35,883 nt of DNA from Neptuniibacter sp. (GCF_024231755.1 NZ_JAAEQH010000168.1:1-35883), one strand, 5' to 3'; shown: positions 1-8,417, counted from the first letter of the stretch. Numbers and translations: made by a program. The notes: a model not told the origin generated them from the sequence alone.

Positions 1-273
1 CTGGCTGAAGGCATCGAAGGTACTCTGAAAGTATCTGAGATCTCTGTTGACCGCATCGAAGACGCTTCTTCTGTACTGAACGTTGGTGACGAAGTAGAAG
101 CTAAAATCGTTACTCTGGATCGTCGCAACCGCGTAATCAACCTGTCTATCAAAGCGAAAGAACAGGCTGAAGAGAAAGCAGCAATCTCTGCTGTACGCAA
201 CGCTGAAGTTGAAGTATCTGGCCCAACTACAATTGGTGACCTGATCAAAGCTCAGCTGGACAACCAGAAGTAA
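1..273 (+). CDS. rpsA: 30S ribosomal protein S1, C-terminal part (5' end outside window)
   Basis: The frame is open from base 1 and ends at TAA 271-273, giving the last 90 residues of ribosomal protein S1. S1 binds mRNA through repeated OB-fold S1 domains and helps the 30S subunit load structured messages. The visible part contains the end of the last S1 repeat (VLNVGDEVEAKIVTLDRRNR followed by INLSIKAKEQ) and a short charged tail ending DNQK. It is followed directly by a strong terminator. In many gammaproteobacteria ihfB follows rpsA; here it does not. The family call is secure; the start lies upstream of the window. Confidence 0.95.
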   Translation: MAEGIEGTLKVSEISVDRIEDASSVLNVGDEVEAKIVTLDRRNRVINLSIKAKEQAEEKAAISAVRNAEVEVSGPTTIGDLIKAQLDNQK

Positions 274-291
274 TCACTTCTTATTAAAGTC

Positions 292-323
292 AAAAAGCCG
301 CAATCAATGATTGCGGCTTTTTT
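292..323 (+). terminator. Rho-independent terminator of rpsA
   Basis: An inverted repeat AAAAAGCCGCAATC / GATTGCGGCTTTTTT with a three-base loop lies 18 bases after the rpsA stop. The stem is GC-rich in the centre and ends in a T run, a textbook intrinsic terminator. It separates rpsA from the next gene. Confidence 0.93.
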
Positions 324-370
324 GTTTCTCCCCTCTCCCAAAAAATCTCATGTAATTTAAAACCACACTA

Positions 371-388
371 AAGGCATGTTTTTTGCAC
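371..388 (+). promoter_or_regulatory. Putative sigma54 (RpoN) -24/-12 promoter upstream of the Amt-GGDEF-EAL gene
   Basis: The sequence AAGGCATGTTTTTTGCAC has GG at 373-374 and GC at 385-386, separated by exactly ten bases as required for sigma54. The -12 element TTGCA is perfect and the -24 element (GGCATG) matches most of TGGCACG. Transcription would begin near 398, leaving a leader of about 40 bases before the start at 438. Ammonium transporter genes (glnK-amtB) are classically sigma54/NtrC dependent, which fits. I found no convincing NtrC site in the 50 bases upstream, so the activator is unknown. Confidence 0.6.
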
Positions 389-437
389 CGCACAATAAGT
401 AACATCCATTCAATTAGGGATGATTTGTGAGGCAAAC

Positions 438-3400
438 ATGCTAGAAAACCTGTGGCTTATCGTTTCTGCTCTGCTGGTATTTATGATGCAGGTTGGCTTC
501 CTTTGCCTTGAAAGTGGCCGCACTCGCAGCAAGAACAGCATTAACGTTGCAGCTAAGAACATCTCAGACTTTATCCTATCTGCAAGCATATTCTGGATTC
601 TAGGTTTCGGCCTGATGTTCGGCAGTAGTTTTGCTGGTTTCTTTGGCACCGATAGCTTTGCGTTTGGCGAAAACAACTCTGCATACGAGTTGTGCTTCTT
701 CCTGTTCCAGATGATGTTCTGCGGAACAGCAGCAACGCTCACTTCTGGTGCAACCGCCGAGAGAATGACCTTTACTGGTTACATTTTTGTCACCATGATC
801 CTAAGCACGTTCATCTATCCTCTTACAGGGCATTGGGCTTGGGCCGGGTTATTCAACCCAGAAAATCCGGGTTGGCTGGAGAGCCTGGGGTTTGTCGACT
901 TTGCCGGCGCCACAGTAGTCCACTCTGTTGGAGGCTGGATAGCACTTTCCGCCGTGTTGATTATTGGCCCACGCTTGGGGCGCTATGACGAAAACCGAAG
1001 TTTCCCATCCGGCAGCAATCTACCTATGGCTACCATGGGCGCACTGTTGATCTGGTTTGGCTGGTTTGGCTTTAATGGCGGCAGCGTCCTTGAACTTAAT
1101 GAACAGGTTCCGGGAATTTTGCTTAATACCTTCCTCGGTGCGATCTGGGGTGGATTTATCGCCTCTTCTCTGCACTACTTTGATAAACGCTTTATCGATG
1201 TAGGCTTTATTCTGAACGGCATCATCGCCGGATTAGTCGGCATCACAGCAGCTTGTCATGCGGTCTCACCTTTCTCTGCCGCAGTTATCGGCATGGTTGC
1301 AGGCATCATCCTTTATTATGGAGACAGATGGATTCAAAGCCTTAAAATTGACGATGCTCTGGGCGTCATCCCAGCTCACCTGCTCGCTGGTATCTGGGGC
1401 ACTTTGGCCTTTGCTCTGTTTGCCAAACCAGAATTTCTTTCTAATGACCTAAGCCGAATAGAACAACTCACTATCCAACTACTCGGGGTATGTGTCATTG
1501 GCTTCTACAGTTTCTTTGTTAGTTATTTTCTACTGCGCCTGGTTAATCAGTTCTATCCACTGCGAGTTTCAGCAGAGGATGAACTTCAAGGGTTAAATAT
1601 CACTGAGCACCGCGCTTCTACGGAGTTGATAGACCTGCTGGGCGATATGGAGAAACAGCAAAGTCAGGGCAACTACACATCACCCGTTAAAGAGGAACCT
1701 TTTACCGAAGTTGGACAGATCGCCCGAAAATATAATCAGGTTATAACCCGCATTAACCAAGAGATGGTTGAAAGGGATATGGCCATCAACCAATTTCAGG
1801 CCAGTGAACGCCGCAAAAGCGCCATACTCGACTCATCGATGGACTGCATTATCTCCATCGATTGGCAGGGGCGCATCATTGAGTTCAACCCCTCTGCAGA
1901 ACGCACCCTTGGCTGTTTAAAAAAACAGGTGAAAGGTAAAAAGTTTATCGATTACTTTGTTCTAAAAGGTGACAGGGATCAGGTCCGGCATAGCCTTAAG
2001 CACTTCTTCAGTGCTGCAAACGGGCTGGTTCTAAACCACCGTAACAGCATCAGCCTTCAGCGGATATCGGGCAACCAGTTCCCCGCAGAAGTCACTATCA
2101 CCAGCACCCGAATGGATGATGAATCCCGCACAGAGTTTACCCTGCATATACGTGATGTAACTAAAGATCAGAAGTTGCAGTCCCGCCTTAAGTTTCTTGC
2201 CTATCAGGACCCGCTAACCAGCCTGTCTAATCGCACTCATTTAATGAAACAGCTGAATAGCGCAATCCATCTAGCACAGTCCACCAAAGAAACTGTAGCC
2301 CTCCTGTTTATGGATCTGGACAAATTCAAGAAGATCAACGACACCCTCGGTCATAAAGCGGGTGATGAGTTGCTATGTGAAGTTGCTCATAGGTTGACCA
2401 AAGTTTCGAGACAGGAAGATATTATCGCTCGCTGGGGAGGGGATGAGTTTATTGTTGTACTCAGTGGTGAACTTAGCGATGAAATAATTAGCAACAAAGC
2501 TCAGAACATTCTGGAGGTTATGCGTAATCCTGTGGAAATCGCTGGCAAGCAGTTCAGCATCCCCACCAGTATAGGAGTAGCGCTCTCGGTCCATGGTTCC
2601 ATTGAAGCTGACCACCTGATACAAGAAGCAGATATCGCCATGTATTCGGCCAAAATGAATGGCCGTGATAACTTTAAGTTATTCGAACCTTACATGGCAG
2701 AGCACGCTACAAAATCGGTTACTTTCGAAAGGATGATCAAGAAAGCGTTACAACTTGATCAATTCCACCTGGTATTCCAGCCTAAAGTTTTACGAACTCA
2801 TGATGAGATTATCGCACTGGAAGCTCTCATCCGCTGGCAGCACCCCGAAAAAGGCATGATCCCGCCCTCGGAATTCATTCCGATTGCCGAGGAAAGCAAC
2901 CTCATTGTCCAGCTGGGAGAAAAAGTTATATCCCATAGTCTGCGACAACTTTCCGAGTGGAAAAAACAAGGGATTGATCTGGTACCGGTATCAGTCAATA
3001 TTTCTGGAAAGCACCTTATTTCTGATGAATTACTACCATTCATCAAGCAACAACTGAGCCTTCACTCTATTCCTGGTCATCTTCTGGAGATAGAGATAAC
3101 TGAAGGGGTACTGATTCAGGATATTGAACGCTGTATCGAGGTTCTGGAGCAGCTAAAACGCCTAAAAATTAATATCTCTATTGATGATTTTGGTACTGGT
3201 TATTCATCCCTGAACTACCTTAAGCGACTACCTTTGGATATCCTCAAAATCGACCAATCGTTTGTTGATGAATGTGCCAGCAAGGAAGAGGATGGGGAGA
3301 TCTGCGCGACAATTATCAGCCTTGCACAAAGCCTTAACCTGGATACCGTTGCAGAAGGGGTAGAGACCGAAGCTCAGCTGGAAACTCTGCTAAAAATGGG

Positions 3401-3518
3401 TTGTGAAGTTTTTCAAGGCTACTACTTTTACCGACCCTTGCAGGCCAGAGAGATCTCGGATCTGTTATTGAAAAGCGACGAGATAGAGATAAACCCGTTA
3501 GACTCAGTTAACGCCTGA
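438..3518 (+). CDS. Ammonium channel (Amt)-PAS-GGDEF-EAL fusion, putative ammonium-responsive c-di-GMP protein
   Basis: An ammonium-channel domain (residues about 1-375, some 11 membrane helices) is joined through a linker of about 75 residues to PAS (455-575), GGDEF (585-740) and EAL (765-1015) domains. Residues aligning with the pore of E. coli AmtB are kept: F94, W135, D154, the twin histidines H162 and H314, and F212/S216 in the GWFGFNGGS motif. The cyclase motif GGDEF (667-671), its inhibitory RxxD (658-661), the EAL motif (795-797) and DDFGTGYSSL are intact, so both c-di-GMP synthesis and breakdown are possible. I chose ATG 438 because GAGG lies five bases before it; an in-frame ATG at 420 would add six residues. 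Ammonium sensing is inferred; Amt fused to a histidine kinase (Ks-Amt5) is a known relative in concept. Confidence 0.93.
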   Translation: MLENLWLIVSALLVFMMQVGFLCLESGRTRSKNSINVAAKNISDFILSASIFWILGFGLMFGSSFAGFFGTDSFAFGENNSAYELCFFLFQMMFCGTAATLTSGATAERMTFTGYIFVTMILSTFIYPLTGHWAWAGLFNPENPGWLESLGFVDFAGATVVHSVGGWIALSAVLIIGPRLGRYDENRSFPSGSNLPMATMGALLIWFGWFGFNGGSVLELNEQVPGILLNTFLGAIWGGFIASSLHYFDKRFIDVGFILNGIIAGLVGITAACHAVSPFSAAVIGMVAGIILYYGDRWIQSLKIDDALGVIPAHLLAGIWGTLAFALFAKPEFLSNDLSRIEQLTIQLLGVCVIGFYSFFVSYFLLRLVNQFYPLRVSAEDELQGLNITEHRASTELIDLLGDMEKQQSQGNYTSPVKEEPFTEVGQIARKYNQVITRINQEMVERDMAINQFQASERRKSAILDSSMDCIISIDWQGRIIEFNPSAERTLGCLKKQVKGKKFIDYFVLKGDRDQVRHSLKHFFSAANGLVLNHRNSISLQRISGNQFPAEVTITSTRMDDESRTEFTLHIRDVTKDQKLQSRLKFLAYQDPLTSLSNRTHLMKQLNSAIHLAQSTKETVALLFMDLDKFKKINDTLGHKAGDELLCEVAHRLTKVSRQEDIIARWGGDEFIVVLSGELSDEIISNKAQNILEVMRNPVEIAGKQFSIPTSIGVALSVHGSIEADHLIQEADIAMYSAKMNGRDNFKLFEPYMAEHATKSVTFERMIKKALQLDQFHLVFQPKVLRTHDEIIALEALIRWQHPEKGMIPPSEFIPIAEESNLIVQLGEKVISHSLRQLSEWKKQGIDLVPVSVNISGKHLISDELLPFIKQQLSLHSIPGHLLEIEITEGVLIQDIERCIEVLEQLKRLKINISIDDFGTGYSSLNYLKRLPLDILKIDQSFVDECASKEEDGEICATIISLAQSLNLDTVAEGVETEAQLETLLKMGCEVFQGYYFYRPLQAREISDLLLKSDEIEINPLDSVNA

Positions 3519-3536
3519 GTATGGCCAGAGGCTGTC

Positions 3537-3977
3537 TCACTCAATAATGTAATCGATAAAGTCTTCCTCATCGATCTCATCATCTTTTACTTCATACCAA
3601 CTTAGTACTGATGCCTCTGCTTCGATTACAGTTTTTGGGTCACCTGAGATAAGTGGATGCCATTCTGGCAGCTCTTTTCCTTCATAAACTAAACGATAGG
3701 CACAAGTTGGTGGCAACCAGTGAAACTCATCAACATCTTTTGGAGTTAGCTTGACGCACTCTGGAACCAGAGTGCAACGTTCTTCATATTTAGTACAGCG
3801 ACAAGTGTCAAAATCGAGGAGTTTACAAACTACCGTTGTGTAAAAAACTTCCTTGGTATCTTCATCCTCAAGTTTATGCAGGCAGCACAAGGCACAGCCA
3901 TCACAGAGGGATTCCCACTCTTTGGGAGTCATATCCTGCAGACTTTTGCTGCGCCAAAAAACCTCTTGTGCGGCCAC
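3537..3977 (-). CDS. ycgN: YcgN family protein (UPF0260), cysteine-cluster protein
   Basis: This 146-residue protein matches the YcgN/UPF0260 family. It has the typical N-terminus (EWESLCDGCALCCLHKL, residues about 21-37) and further cysteines at VVCKLLDFDTCRCTKY and about 68-74, a pattern suggesting metal or iron-sulfur binding. No activity is established for the family. The start is GTG at 3977, whose first base is also the last base of the upstream ycgL stop (TAGTG), so translation is likely coupled. It is the last gene of the dnaX-to-ycgN run and converges with the Amt-GGDEF-EAL gene, with 18 bases between the two stops. Confidence 0.92.
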   Translation of the reverse strand: MAAQEVFWRSKSLQDMTPKEWESLCDGCALCCLHKLEDEDTKEVFYTTVVCKLLDFDTCRCTKYEERCTLVPECVKLTPKDVDEFHWLPPTCAYRLVYEGKELPEWHPLISGDPKTVIEAEASVLSWYEVKDDEIDEEDFIDYIIE

Positions 3978-4264
3978 TAGCGGACACCACTCTCTGGACG
4001 ATCTTTATGCAGATCCAGCATGTAATCGTCTTTTGGTGGTGGCATCTGCAGGTAGAAACCTTTCTCCTGGATCTCAGAAATCACCTTTTCAGTATCGACA
4101 CGCGCTAGTTTACGATCAGCTGTCAGTGGGATATCCATTACATGTTTGGCGGCCCCAAACATCTCCATCAGTGCTTCCGGCACTTTGTTTAGCTGGTCAC
4201 GTTTATCCACATAAAGATACATCTCATCCTTACGCAAACTCAGATAAACAGAACAAATTATCAT
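3977..4264 (-). CDS. ycgL: YcgL domain-containing protein (UPF0745)
   Basis: This 95-residue protein belongs to the YcgL family by its start (ICSVYLSLRKDEMYLYVDKR), central DIPLTADRKLARVDTEKV and the FYLQMPPP segment near the C-terminus. The family is a small cytoplasmic alpha/beta fold of unknown function, usually found beside rnd and ycgN as here. It begins three bases after the rnd stop and overlaps ycgN by one base, so the three are surely co-transcribed. Confidence 0.92.
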   Translation of the reverse strand: MIICSVYLSLRKDEMYLYVDKRDQLNKVPEALMEMFGAAKHVMDIPLTADRKLARVDTEKVISEIQEKGFYLQMPPPKDDYMLDLHKDRPESGVR

Positions 4265-4267
4265 CGG

Positions 4268-5464
4268 TTAAGCACCTTCACTTCTATGTTTTTCTATCTC
4301 TTCCAGCTTATCGAGTAACAAATGCCCAAGCATTTGCTGACGCCAGAGAGTCATTTTGTCAGGTAAAGCATATTCACCATCATCAAGACCGGAGCGAATT
4401 ATCAGCTCCAACTCTTTGCGCTTCAACAGTACTTCCGGAGCAATATTATTCTCTTCGGCTTTGCGACGAGCGATCGCTTTTAAACTTTTTAGGTGTTTAT
4501 TCCAGAAGAAATGTAACGGCCTCGCAATGGACTCTGGAGGATTGTCTTCTACACTTTTCTGCGAATTTTTCAGAAAAGTAAGTATTGTCTCACCATCCGT
4601 ACGCAGAATTCTTTTCTTTACCTCATCCAACCGAGACAGCTCACCGATCGAACGCGGCCAGTTTTCTACAATTTGCAGCAACGCCTGATTACGCAAAATA
4701 CGATTCCGTGGCACATCACGCTTTCTTGCTTGCTGCTCTCGCCATGCAGTCAGATCTCTTAGTGCGGCCAACTTATGATCAGGTGCTCGCCACATCTGGG
4801 TAAAACGTTTGTAGTACTCATAACCTTCAGGATCATCGACTAACGCTTCATCCAGCAGAGCCTGGTTCTCCTGCTCAATCCAACCAACTGTTCCACGCTG
4901 CTCAAACTCTTCGAGCTGCAGGGCATAAATAGCAGGCAGATAAGCCACATCTAGCGCAGCATAATGTTCCTGGCTGGCAGTCAGTGGTCGCTGTAACCAA
5001 TCGGAAGTGGTTTCATGCTTCTCCATCTGCACACCCAGTTTCTGCTCCAACATGCGCTGAAGGCCCATAGAGAACCCCCAATTAATGAGGGCGGCACCAA
5101 GCTGAGTGTCAAAAAGAGGCTGAGGTAAAACACCAATGACTTTTAGGAAAAGCTCCAGGTCTTCGCTTGCGGCATGCATTAACTTCAGCACTGAGCGATC
5201 TTCAAACAATGCTTTTAACGCGGAAAAATCCTCTATTTCCAGAGGATCAATCAGGTAACACTGTTTATCATCTGCAACCTGGATCAAACCAGGGATAGGA
5301 TAGAAAGTCTCAACACGCTGAAACTCAGTATCCAGCGCAATCAAAGGCAGCTCTGCCCAAGAGGAGCAATGCTGCTCTAACTCCTGTTCAGTAGTAATCC
5401 AGACAGGCTTATCGGCGGATACCTCTAACTGCTTCCAATGGTATGCCTGGGTATTTTCTGTCAT
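4268..5464 (-). CDS. rnd: Ribonuclease D
   Basis: RNase D is a 3'-5' exoribonuclease that trims tRNA precursors and other small RNAs. The 398-residue protein has the DEDDy catalytic set: LDTEF (residues about 45-49), the second acidic motif in HAASEDLELF (about 96-105), and HYAALDVAYL (about 166-175) carrying the Tyr/Asp pair. The C-terminal half fits the HRDC region of RNase D, including the KRDVPRNRILRNQALLQI segment. Length is close to the E. coli enzyme (375 residues). GAGG lies six bases before ATG 5464. It sits 33 bases after recR and three before ycgL. Confidence 0.95.
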   Translation of the reverse strand: MTENTQAYHWKQLEVSADKPVWITTEQELEQHCSSWAELPLIALDTEFQRVETFYPIPGLIQVADDKQCYLIDPLEIEDFSALKALFEDRSVLKLMHAASEDLELFLKVIGVLPQPLFDTQLGAALINWGFSMGLQRMLEQKLGVQMEKHETTSDWLQRPLTASQEHYAALDVAYLPAIYALQLEEFEQRGTVGWIEQENQALLDEALVDDPEGYEYYKRFTQMWRAPDHKLAALRDLTAWREQQARKRDVPRNRILRNQALLQIVENWPRSIGELSRLDEVKKRILRTDGETILTFLKNSQKSVEDNPPESIARPLHFFWNKHLKSLKAIARRKAEENNIAPEVLLKRKELELIIRSGLDDGEYALPDKMTLWRQQMLGHLLLDKLEEIEKHRSEGA

Positions 5465-5497
5465 TAGTGCCTCAGTGCTGTATCTCTAAAGAGAGTA

Positions 5498-6097
5498 TCA
5501 AAGTAGCGAACGACGCCCTGCCAGTGCATGAGCAAGGGTGCCACCATCTACAAATTCAAGTTCACCACCTACCGGAACACCATGGGCGATACGGGATACT
5601 TTGACCCCCATATCTTTGACCTGTGCCGCAATGAAATGTGCTGTTGCTTCACCTTCCACCGTAGGATTAGTTGCCAGTATCAATTCTTTTACATCGCCGG
5701 TCTGTACCCTATCCAATAGCAGATCTATACCCAGATCCTCAGGGCCGATTCCATCAATGGGAGAGAGATGTCCAGATAGAACAAAGTACAGGCCGTTATA
5801 ACCACCCGTCTGCTCTACCGCCAATACATCAATCGGTGATTCCAATACACAAAGCAAATTTTTATCACGACTTTCTGAAGCACAGATATCACAAATCTCT
5901 TGCTCTGAAAGAGTACGGCAGGAAGAACAGTGACCGATCTCAGATATCGCAGATTTAAGCGAATCAGCAAGCGCTATCGCACCCTCAGAGTCACGTTCCA
6001 GTAGATGGAATGCCATACGCTGTGCAGACTTAGGCCCAACACCAGGCAGGCAGCGCAGCGCTGTTATCAATTGCTGTAAAAGAGGGCTGAATGACAT
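5498..6097 (-). CDS. recR: Recombination mediator RecR
   Basis: RecR works with RecO (and RecF) to load RecA at single-strand gaps. The 199-residue protein has the N-terminal helix-hairpin-helix ([20 protein letters not shown]), a four-cysteine zinc motif CSSC...CDIC (residues about 57-72) and a Toprim domain starting [20 protein letters not shown], ending in the usual GRRSLL-type tail. Length equals the family norm. It lies 14 bases after ybaB in the conserved dnaX-ybaB-recR cluster. Confidence 0.96.
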   Translation of the reverse strand: MSFSPLLQQLITALRCLPGVGPKSAQRMAFHLLERDSEGAIALADSLKSAISEIGHCSSCRTLSEQEICDICASESRDKNLLCVLESPIDVLAVEQTGGYNGLYFVLSGHLSPIDGIGPEDLGIDLLLDRVQTGDVKELILATNPTVEGEATAHFIAAQVKDMGVKVSRIAHGVPVGGELEFVDGGTLAHALAGRRSLL

Positions 6098-6111
6098 CAG
6101 GAGTAGTACAA

Positions 6112-6435
6112 TCAGAACGGCATGTTAAAACCAGGAGGCATGCCCATACCACCTGTAACTTCAGCCATTTTTTCCTGCGTGTGGGATTCGATTTTACGAA
6201 CAGCATCATTAACCGCTGCCGCAATCAGGTCTTCCAGAATCTCTTTCTCTTCTTCCATCAGGCTATCATCAATACTGATGCTCTTAACATCATGACGACC
6301 GTTCATTACAACTTTTACCAGGCCCGCACCTGATTCACCGGTCTGCTCAGCCTGCGCAATCTGTTCCTGCGCTTTCTGCAGATTTTCCTGCATTTTCTGA
6401 GCCTGTTTCATCAGGTTGCCCATGCCACCTTTCAT
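6112..6435 (-). CDS. ybaB: YbaB/EbfC family nucleoid-associated protein
   Basis: This 107-residue protein is a YbaB/EbfC DNA-binding protein, known to bind DNA as a dimer with tweezer-like shape. The start [19 protein letters not shown] and the central [19 protein letters not shown] are family hallmarks; a glycine/methionine/proline-rich tail follows. I chose ATG 6435 because GAGG lies nine bases upstream and the protein then begins like E. coli YbaB; a GTG two codons upstream (6441) has poorer spacing. It stands between dnaX and recR, as in most gammaproteobacteria. Confidence 0.94.
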   Translation of the reverse strand: MKGGMGNLMKQAQKMQENLQKAQEQIAQAEQTGESGAGLVKVVMNGRHDVKSISIDDSLMEEEKEILEDLIAAAVNDAVRKIESHTQEKMAEVTGGMGMPPGFNMPF

Positions 6436-6452
6436 AATCACTTACCTCAAAT

Positions 6453-8417
6453 TTAGTCGATGGGAGTCACAGATGAGAGTTCAATCTGTGCATCAAAATG
6501 TTGTTGTAACAGCTGGACCGTCGCATCATTACGAATCGATTCCAGCGCTAGAGCGTGCCGCTCTTCGCGTTTACGATTAATGTATTGCGCCGGAGTTTCC
6601 TGCTGCTGAATTCCTTGCACGAATTCTACCTCAACTGGCGCCTGGAAATAATCATTTAACGCATCAGAAATACGTTGCTGTTGAACATCATTCAACATAG
6701 TTTTCTGATCAGGTGTGTAATGTAATGCCAGACCTGCAGCTGAAACCTGCTCAAGAGATAGATGTGTCGCCAGACTCTCAGTCATACCACTTAAACCAAT
6801 ACTCCGGCTGATATGCACCCAATGCTCAGCTTGTACTTGTGCAAGCTGACGTGGACATTCCTTAATTTCTACATTGGTTTTGGCAACTTCAGTTTCAGGT
6901 GGAAGGTGCAACGGTGTGTTCTGCTCTGGTTGAGCAAAAGCTTGATCAGATGAAATATCACCCGGCGCAGAAACTGGTTCTATATCCCAGGGAGGAGGAT
7001 CCTCCCCCTTAGCCATAGGTTCAGGCTTTTTTACAGGGGTTGCCTCTTCGGTAGCCGCCAGATATGAATCATCATATTGTGGAGCAATCTCATCATAACT
7101 TGGAGGTGGCATTGCAGCTTCAGCGGCATGAGCCTTATCGGGTGCTGGAGCTACAGGGGCCGGAGCTGAAACCGGATGATCTGCAGGCACTGATGTCTGA
7201 CTTGTATTCGCTTCAGGTGCAGGTGCAGGTGCAGGTGCAGGTGCAGGTGCAGCAGTATTTTCCACCGGGGTCGAAGTTGGCTGGCTCTGTTCGGCAGCAG
7301 GTTGCTGCAAATTAACCTGGCGCGGTTTTGCAGCAGCTGGGCGGAACGCCAGCATGCGCAACAGAACCATTTCCAGGCCTTCACGCGGATCTGGTACAAA
7401 CGGCAGGTCCTTACGTCCCATCAGAGCTACCTGATAGTAAAGCTGAACATCTTCAGCTGTCAGGCTAGATGCCAGTTCAGTCACCTGAGCTTTATCGCCC
7501 ATGCTGTTATCAACAGCATCAGGAATCGTCTGAGCAATGGCAATACGGTGTAAAACGCTGATCAAGTCACCCAAAACAGTATTATAGTCCGGCGAGAATT
7601 GCGCCAGATCTGTAACGGCAGCCATCAGTCCCTTGGCATCACCATTCGCCAAACAGTAGAGCATCTGATAGACCAGACGCTGATCAATCGTACCCAGCAT
7701 GGCACGAACATCAGCTTCATTAATCTCCCCCGCGCCAAAGGCGATAGCCTGATCGGTCAGACTCATCGCATCACGCATAGAACCATCCGCTGAGCGTGCT
7801 AACAACCATAGGGCAGGCTCTTCAAAGCCAACACTTTCTTGAGTCAGCACATGGGTCAGATGGTTAACAATACGTTCCGGTATCAGGTTCTTCAGATTGA
7901 ACTGCAGACAGCGAGAAAGAATTGTAATCGGTAATTTTTGTGGATCAGTTGTCGCCAACAAAAACTTTACATGCGGAGGTGGTTCTTCCAAAGTTTTCAG
8001 CAGGGCATTAAACGAGTGCGTGGAAAGCATATGCACCTCGTCAATGAGGTAAACCTTATAGCGACCGTGAGTCGGCGCATACTGCACGTTTTCCATCAAC
8101 TCACGTGTATCTTCCACCTTAGTTCGCGACGCAGCATCCACCTCGATAAGATCTACAAATCGCCCCTCTGCAATTTCACGGCAAGCGGAACATTCCCCAC
8201 ATGGGGTAGAAGAAACACCTGTTTCACAATTAAGGGATTTAGCAAATAGGCGGGCAATAGAGGTTTTACCAACTCCTCGCGTGCCGGTAAACAGATAAGC
8301 ATGATGCAGTCGATCATCATCCAGAGCATTAACCAGTGCCTTTAGCACGTGCTCTTGGCCTACCATTTCATGAAATTTTGCAGGGCGCCACTTACGCGCC
8401 AGAACCTGATAACTCAT
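6453..8417 (-). CDS. dnaX: DNA polymerase III subunit tau (and gamma by frameshift)
   Basis: DnaX is the clamp-loader motor that also bridges polymerase cores and helicase. The 654-residue tau has the start MSYQVLARKWRPAKF, Walker A GTRGVGKTS (about 45-53), a zinc-binding cysteine cluster ending CGECSACREIAEG, the DEVHMLS Walker B and the SRCLQFNL sensor region. A Pro/Ala-rich linker (about 370-510) leads to the tau-specific C-terminal domain that binds the alpha subunit. A slippery A AAA AAG at codons 463-464 with a stop one codon into the -1 frame should produce a 465-residue gamma. It is the first gene of the minus-strand operon. Confidence 0.97.
   Translation of the reverse strand: MSYQVLARKWRPAKFHEMVGQEHVLKALVNALDDDRLHHAYLFTGTRGVGKTSIARLFAKSLNCETGVSSTPCGECSACREIAEGRFVDLIEVDAASRTKVEDTRELMENVQYAPTHGRYKVYLIDEVHMLSTHSFNALLKTLEEPPPHVKFLLATTDPQKLPITILSRCLQFNLKNLIPERIVNHLTHVLTQESVGFEEPALWLLARSADGSMRDAMSLTDQAIAFGAGEINEADVRAMLGTIDQRLVYQMLYCLANGDAKGLMAAVTDLAQFSPDYNTVLGDLISVLHRIAIAQTIPDAVDNSMGDKAQVTELASSLTAEDVQLYYQVALMGRKDLPFVPDPREGLEMVLLRMLAFRPAAAKPRQVNLQQPAAEQSQPTSTPVENTAAPAPAPAPAPAPEANTSQTSVPADHPVSAPAPVAPAPDKAHAAEAAMPPPSYDEIAPQYDDSYLAATEEATPVKKPEPMAKGEDPPPWDIEPVSAPGDISSDQAFAQPEQNTPLHLPPETEVAKTNVEIKECPRQLAQVQAEHWVHISRSIGLSGMTESLATHLSLEQVSAAGLALHYTPDQKTMLNDVQQQRISDALNDYFQAPVEVEFVQGIQQQETPAQYINRKREERHALALESIRNDATVQLLQQHFDAQIELSSVTPID
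6990..7006 (-). promoter_or_regulatory. Stem-loop downstream of the dnaX slippery site
   Basis: GGGAGGA / TCCTCCC pair in a seven-base-pair, GC-rich hairpin with a three-base loop. It starts 19 bases after the slippery heptamer, farther than the 5-6 bases typical of E. coli dnaX, so its stimulatory role is uncertain. Confidence 0.5.
7021..7032 (-). promoter_or_regulatory. Programmed -1 ribosomal frameshift site in dnaX (gamma subunit)
   Basis: On the minus strand the message reads GTA AAA AAG CCT GAA. The heptamer A AAA AAG (7032-7026) is in the correct phase: AAG occupies 7028-7026 and codons count cleanly from the start at 8417. After a -1 slip the next codons are GCC then TGA (7023-7021), so gamma would end one residue later, as in E. 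coli dnaX. A purine-rich AGAGG lies about ten bases upstream, in the place of the E. coli Shine-Dalgarno-like stimulator. Confidence 0.88.
7214..7252 (-). repeat. Hexanucleotide tandem repeat in the DnaX linker
   Basis: Six perfect copies of CAGGTG (plus strand) plus a partial copy encode an alternating Ala-Pro stretch on the minus strand. It lies in the flexible linker upstream of the frameshift site. Copy-number change by slippage would alter linker length without breaking the frame. Confidence 0.9.

Noticed and set aside
3853..4581. A 242-codon open frame on the plus strand
   Set aside because: It lies antisense to ycgN, ycgL and rnd, has no ribosome binding site and its composition looks like a shadow of the real genes.
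7064..7315. Plus-strand frame with a VQVQVQ repeat
   Set aside because: It is the antisense reading of the hexamer repeat in dnaX and has no start signal.
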